Source of the DNA: Streptomyces coeruleorubidus
GTDB lineage: Bacteria; Actinomycetota; Actinomycetes; Streptomycetales; Streptomycetaceae
DNA length: 64,000 nucleotides
NCBI RefSeq assembly: GCF_008705135.1
Contig: NZ_CP023694.1
Coordinates: forward strand, 3,887,001-3,951,000
Reading direction: 5' to 3'
The notes below the pieces were generated by a model. That model was not told the origin of the DNA. It saw only the letters and a list, made by a program, of their open reading frames with translations, and did not search any database. Of this stretch, positions 59,523 through 64,000 are shown piece by piece. The translations under genes were made by a program, and so were the position numbers. Every line of letters begins with the position of its first letter. The stretch's first letter is position 1.

Positions 59523-59556
59523 TGACAAGATTGCCTCGGCGACCCCGAACTTGTCA
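59523..59556. promoter_or_regulatory. TetR-type operator between SCO6745-type and tetR genes
   Basis: TGACAAG (59523-59529) and CTTGTCA (59550-59556) are inverted 7-bp arms, with TTGACA just left at 59516. The region is A/T-richer than its surroundings and serves both divergent genes. Confidence 0.6.
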
Positions 59557-59584
59557 ATGCCTAGATGCGGCGTACGCTCCTGGC

Positions 59585-60187
59585 ATGAGCTCCAGCAAGC
59601 CATCAGCGACCGAGAAGGGCCCCAGCGGCCGCCCGTACCACCACGGCGACCTGCGCCGTGCCATCCTCACCGCCGCCCTCGACGCCATCGCGGCGGACGG
59701 TCCGTCCGGGCTGAGCCTGCGCGACCTCGCCCGCCGCGCAGGCGTCTCGCACGCCGCGCCCGCCCACCACTTCAAGGACCGCGCCGGACTGCTCACGGCC
59801 ATCGCCGCCGAGGGCTTCGGGCTGCTCGCGACAACGCTCAGGGCGGCGACAGACCTGGAGGAGGCCGGTGTGCGCTACGTACGTTTCGCGCGTGAGCATC
59901 CGGCGCACTTCCAGGTGATGTTCGCGCCCGAACTGCTGCGCACCGGCGACCTGGAACTGACCACGGCGCGCGCCCTCGCCTCCGACGCCCTGCGCGAGGC
60001 CGTCACGGCGGTGCCCCCGGAAGGCCGTGGCACGGACCCCCGGCTCGCCGGCGTCGCCGCCTGGTCCCTGGCCCACGGCTTCGCCACGCTGCTGCTCGGT
60101 CACAACCTGGAGGATCCGGTGGGCGGCCAGGACCCCGAGGAGGTGTTCCGCAAGCTGGCGCGGATGCTGTTCCGCCACTCCGGGTAA
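59585..60187 (+). CDS. TetR-family repressor
   Basis: A 200-residue repressor: DNA-binding region HHGDLRRAILTAALDAIAAD, LSLRDLARRAGVSHAAPAHH with FKDRAGLL. The effector domain is TetR_C_33-like (VRYVRFAREHPAHFQVMFAP). The ATG at 59585 is the first Met before the DNA-binding domain. Its likely target is the divergent SCO6745-type gene, possibly together with its own. Confidence 0.9.
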   Translation: MSSSKPSATEKGPSGRPYHHGDLRRAILTAALDAIAADGPSGLSLRDLARRAGVSHAAPAHHFKDRAGLLTAIAAEGFGLLATTLRAATDLEEAGVRYVRFAREHPAHFQVMFAPELLRTGDLELTTARALASDALREAVTAVPPEGRGTDPRLAGVAAWSLAHGFATLLLGHNLEDPVGGQDPEEVFRKLARMLFRHSG

Positions 60188-60239
60188 CCGTCGCTCACCG
60201 CCCTCGTGCCATACGGGCGTGACCTCGGCACTCGCGCTT

Positions 60240-60263
60240 GACCTTGACACTGACGTCAGGGTC
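60240..60263 (+). promoter_or_regulatory. MerR-type operator/promoter
   Basis: GACCTTGAC (60240-60248) and GTCAGGGTC (60255-60263) are inverted arms with one mismatch, overlapping TTGACC/TTGACA -35 hexamers just before the SDR gene. This is the layout expected for control by the MerR protein encoded downstream. Confidence 0.7.
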
Positions 60264-60276
60264 CGACGATCCCCGC

Positions 60277-61038
60277 ATGGCATCCCCGCATTCGAAGACC
60301 CCACGCACCGTGCTCGTCACCGGCGCCGGTTCCGGCATCGGCCGTGCCACCGCCCACGCCTTCGCCGACGCGGGCGCACACGTCGTGGCGGTGGGCCGCC
60401 GTGAGGCGCCCCTCGCCGGGACCGCCGCCCATGACCCGGCCCGCATCAGCCCGCTCGTCGCCGACATCACGGCCGGCGACGGCCCCGAGAGCATCGTCCG
60501 TACGGCACTCGACCGGCACGGCCGCATCGACGTACTCGTGAACAACGCGGGCATCGTCAACACCCAGTCCCTGCGCACCTATACGCGTGCCACCGTGGAG
60601 CACCAGCTCGCGACGAACCTCCTCGCTCCCGTCCTGCTCACGCAGGCCGCGCTCCCGGCTCTCGAGGACAGCCGGGGCGTGATCGTGAACGTGACGACGT
60701 CCGTCGGGCAGCGCGCCTGGCCGGGCAACTCCCTGTACGCGGCCGGGAAGGCGGCCCTGGAGGTGCTCACACGCAGCTGGGCGGTCGAGTTCGCCCCGCT
60801 GGGGATCCGGGTCGCCGCCGTGGCGCCGGGAGCGATCGACACACCGATCGGCGAGCACTCGGGCCACACCCCCGAACAGCAGGCCGCGATCCGCGCGTGG
60901 CAGCTCGCGCACACGCCGCTCGGCCGGGTCGGACGCCCCGAGGAGGTGGCGTGGGCGATCACACAACTGGCCTCGCCGCAGGCGTCGTTCGTCACCGGCG
61001 TGATCCTTCCGGTGGACGGCGGCGCGGTCGTCGCATGA
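60277..61038 (+). CDS. Short-chain dehydrogenase/reductase under MerR control
   Basis: A 253-residue SDR: TGAGSGIGRA, NNAG, VNVTTSVGQRAWPGNSLYAA with GKAA (catalytic Tyr and Lys), and PGAIDTPIGEHSG. The catalytic serine position reads VTTSVGQ. No clear ribosome site before the ATG at 60277. Overlaps the MerR gene by four bases (ATGA), so SDR and regulator form one autoregulated unit. Substrate unknown, probably a reactive carbonyl or quinone. Confidence 0.9.
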   Translation: MASPHSKTPRTVLVTGAGSGIGRATAHAFADAGAHVVAVGRREAPLAGTAAHDPARISPLVADITAGDGPESIVRTALDRHGRIDVLVNNAGIVNTQSLRTYTRATVEHQLATNLLAPVLLTQAALPALEDSRGVIVNVTTSVGQRAWPGNSLYAAGKAALEVLTRSWAVEFAPLGIRVAAVAPGAIDTPIGEHSGHTPEQQAAIRAWQLAHTPLGRVGRPEEVAWAITQLASPQASFVTGVILPVDGGAVVA

Positions 61039-61436
61039 GACTGACGCGCATGGCGGAACGACGTATGCGGATCGGTGAACTCGCCGAGGCGACCGGCACC
61101 ACGCCGCGCGCCCTGCGCCACTACGAGCAGGCGGGGCTCATCACCTCCGTACGCGCCGCGAACGGCTACCGCCTGTACGACACCGGTACGGCCGTCCGCG
61201 TCCGCAACGTCCGCCGTCTGCTGGACGTGGGCCTGACGCTCGACGACGTACGGGTGTTCCTGCCGTGCCTGGACGGCGACGTCACGGCCGGGCCCGCCTC
61301 CGCGGAGGCGCTCCGGGTCGCCGCCGGCCGTCTCGCGGTGCTGGACGCGCGCATCGCCGCACAGGTCGAGGTCCGCGACCGGCTGGCGGCGGCGCTGCGT
61401 CAGGCCACCGGGACGCACGTACGACCGGTGGCCTGA
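61035..61436 (+). CDS. MerR-family regulator
   Basis: A 133-residue protein with the MerR winged helix at MRIGELAEATGTTPRALRHY and ANGYRLYD. A helical dimerisation segment follows (LLDVGLTLDDVRVFLPCLDG), and a short C-terminus with one Cys. Starts at 61035, 61050 and 61065 are all possible; 61035 is coupled to the SDR stop. It probably activates the SDR-merR promoter through the repeat at 60240-60263. Confidence 0.88.
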   Translation: MRLTRMAERRMRIGELAEATGTTPRALRHYEQAGLITSVRAANGYRLYDTGTAVRVRNVRRLLDVGLTLDDVRVFLPCLDGDVTAGPASAEALRVAAGRLAVLDARIAAQVEVRDRLAAALRQATGTHVRPVA

Positions 61437-61449
61437 CACCACGTCAGCG

Positions 61450-64000
<2,551 letters not shown>

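Noticed and set aside
60184..60240. In-frame TTA codons making local genes bldA-dependent
   Set aside because: The TTA/TAA triplets I looked at in this window fell at stop codons, between genes, or across codon boundaries; none was an in-frame leucine codon.

Overview
The window is chromosomal DNA of a Streptomyces species. GC is very high, third codon positions are almost all G or C, and GTG and TTG starts with GGAGG-type ribosome sites are common. A leucine tRNA with anticodon UAA (bldA) is present, as are the actinobacterial pairs sigI/arsI, rpfA/rpfC and ndh with a Rex-like box. From memory, the core gene order (sigI, hut genes, cystathionine beta-synthase, thiolase, pobA/bldA, ABC exporter, cfa, ndh, ppx, divIC, eno, two rpf genes, P450, mazG, mfd) matches the SCO3067 to SCO3109 interval of S. 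coelicolor. That match could not be checked here.

Layout. 0.3-1.8 kb: anti-anti-sigma arsI and sigma factor sigI. 1.9-10.1 kb: a tightly coupled histidine-utilisation operon (hutU, M20 amidohydrolase, hutF, hutI), a divergent PLP decarboxylase and small membrane proteins. 10.2-11.1 kb: an RpiR-type regulator with its own operators. 11.2-23.5 kb: an accessory metal (mainly copper) block. It holds DUF5134, DUF305 and DUF6153 proteins, two further His-rich membrane proteins, a cysteine-synthase-like enzyme with a frameshifted MFS exporter, a secreted His-rich protein, a copZ-like chaperone, copA, csoR and a BlaI/M56-protease pair. CsoR-type palindromes lie in its intergenic regions. 23.6-34.6 kb: mostly core metabolism ending with pobA and bldA. 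34.8-41.4 kb: a MacB-like ABC exporter behind a triple 22-bp repeat, cfa and ndh. 41.9-50.2 kb: ppx, DUF501, divIC, eno, rpfA (with a c-di-AMP riboswitch), rpfC, P450 and mazG. 50.3-61.4 kb: a lipoprotein, an ABC pair, a secreted cationic protein divergent from a SARP-like regulator, an acetyltransferase, an MFS exporter, an HNH lipoprotein, a small antitoxin-like protein, and TetR- and MerR-linked genes. From 61.45 kb to the end: the C-terminal two thirds of mfd.

The most unusual points are these. PobA carries a 17-residue in-frame insertion exactly between the two substrate-contacting segments. Two degenerate copper-operator-like sites share one variant sequence and sit before copZ and before the blaI/M56 pair. 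Three unrelated short tandem repeats lie in leader or intergenic regions, one built on DnaA-box-like cores. Two genes in the metal block are broken: the MFS exporter and a BNR-repeat lipoprotein. There is also a processed-looking secreted cationic protein of unknown function. No CRISPR array, prophage or insertion sequence was seen.
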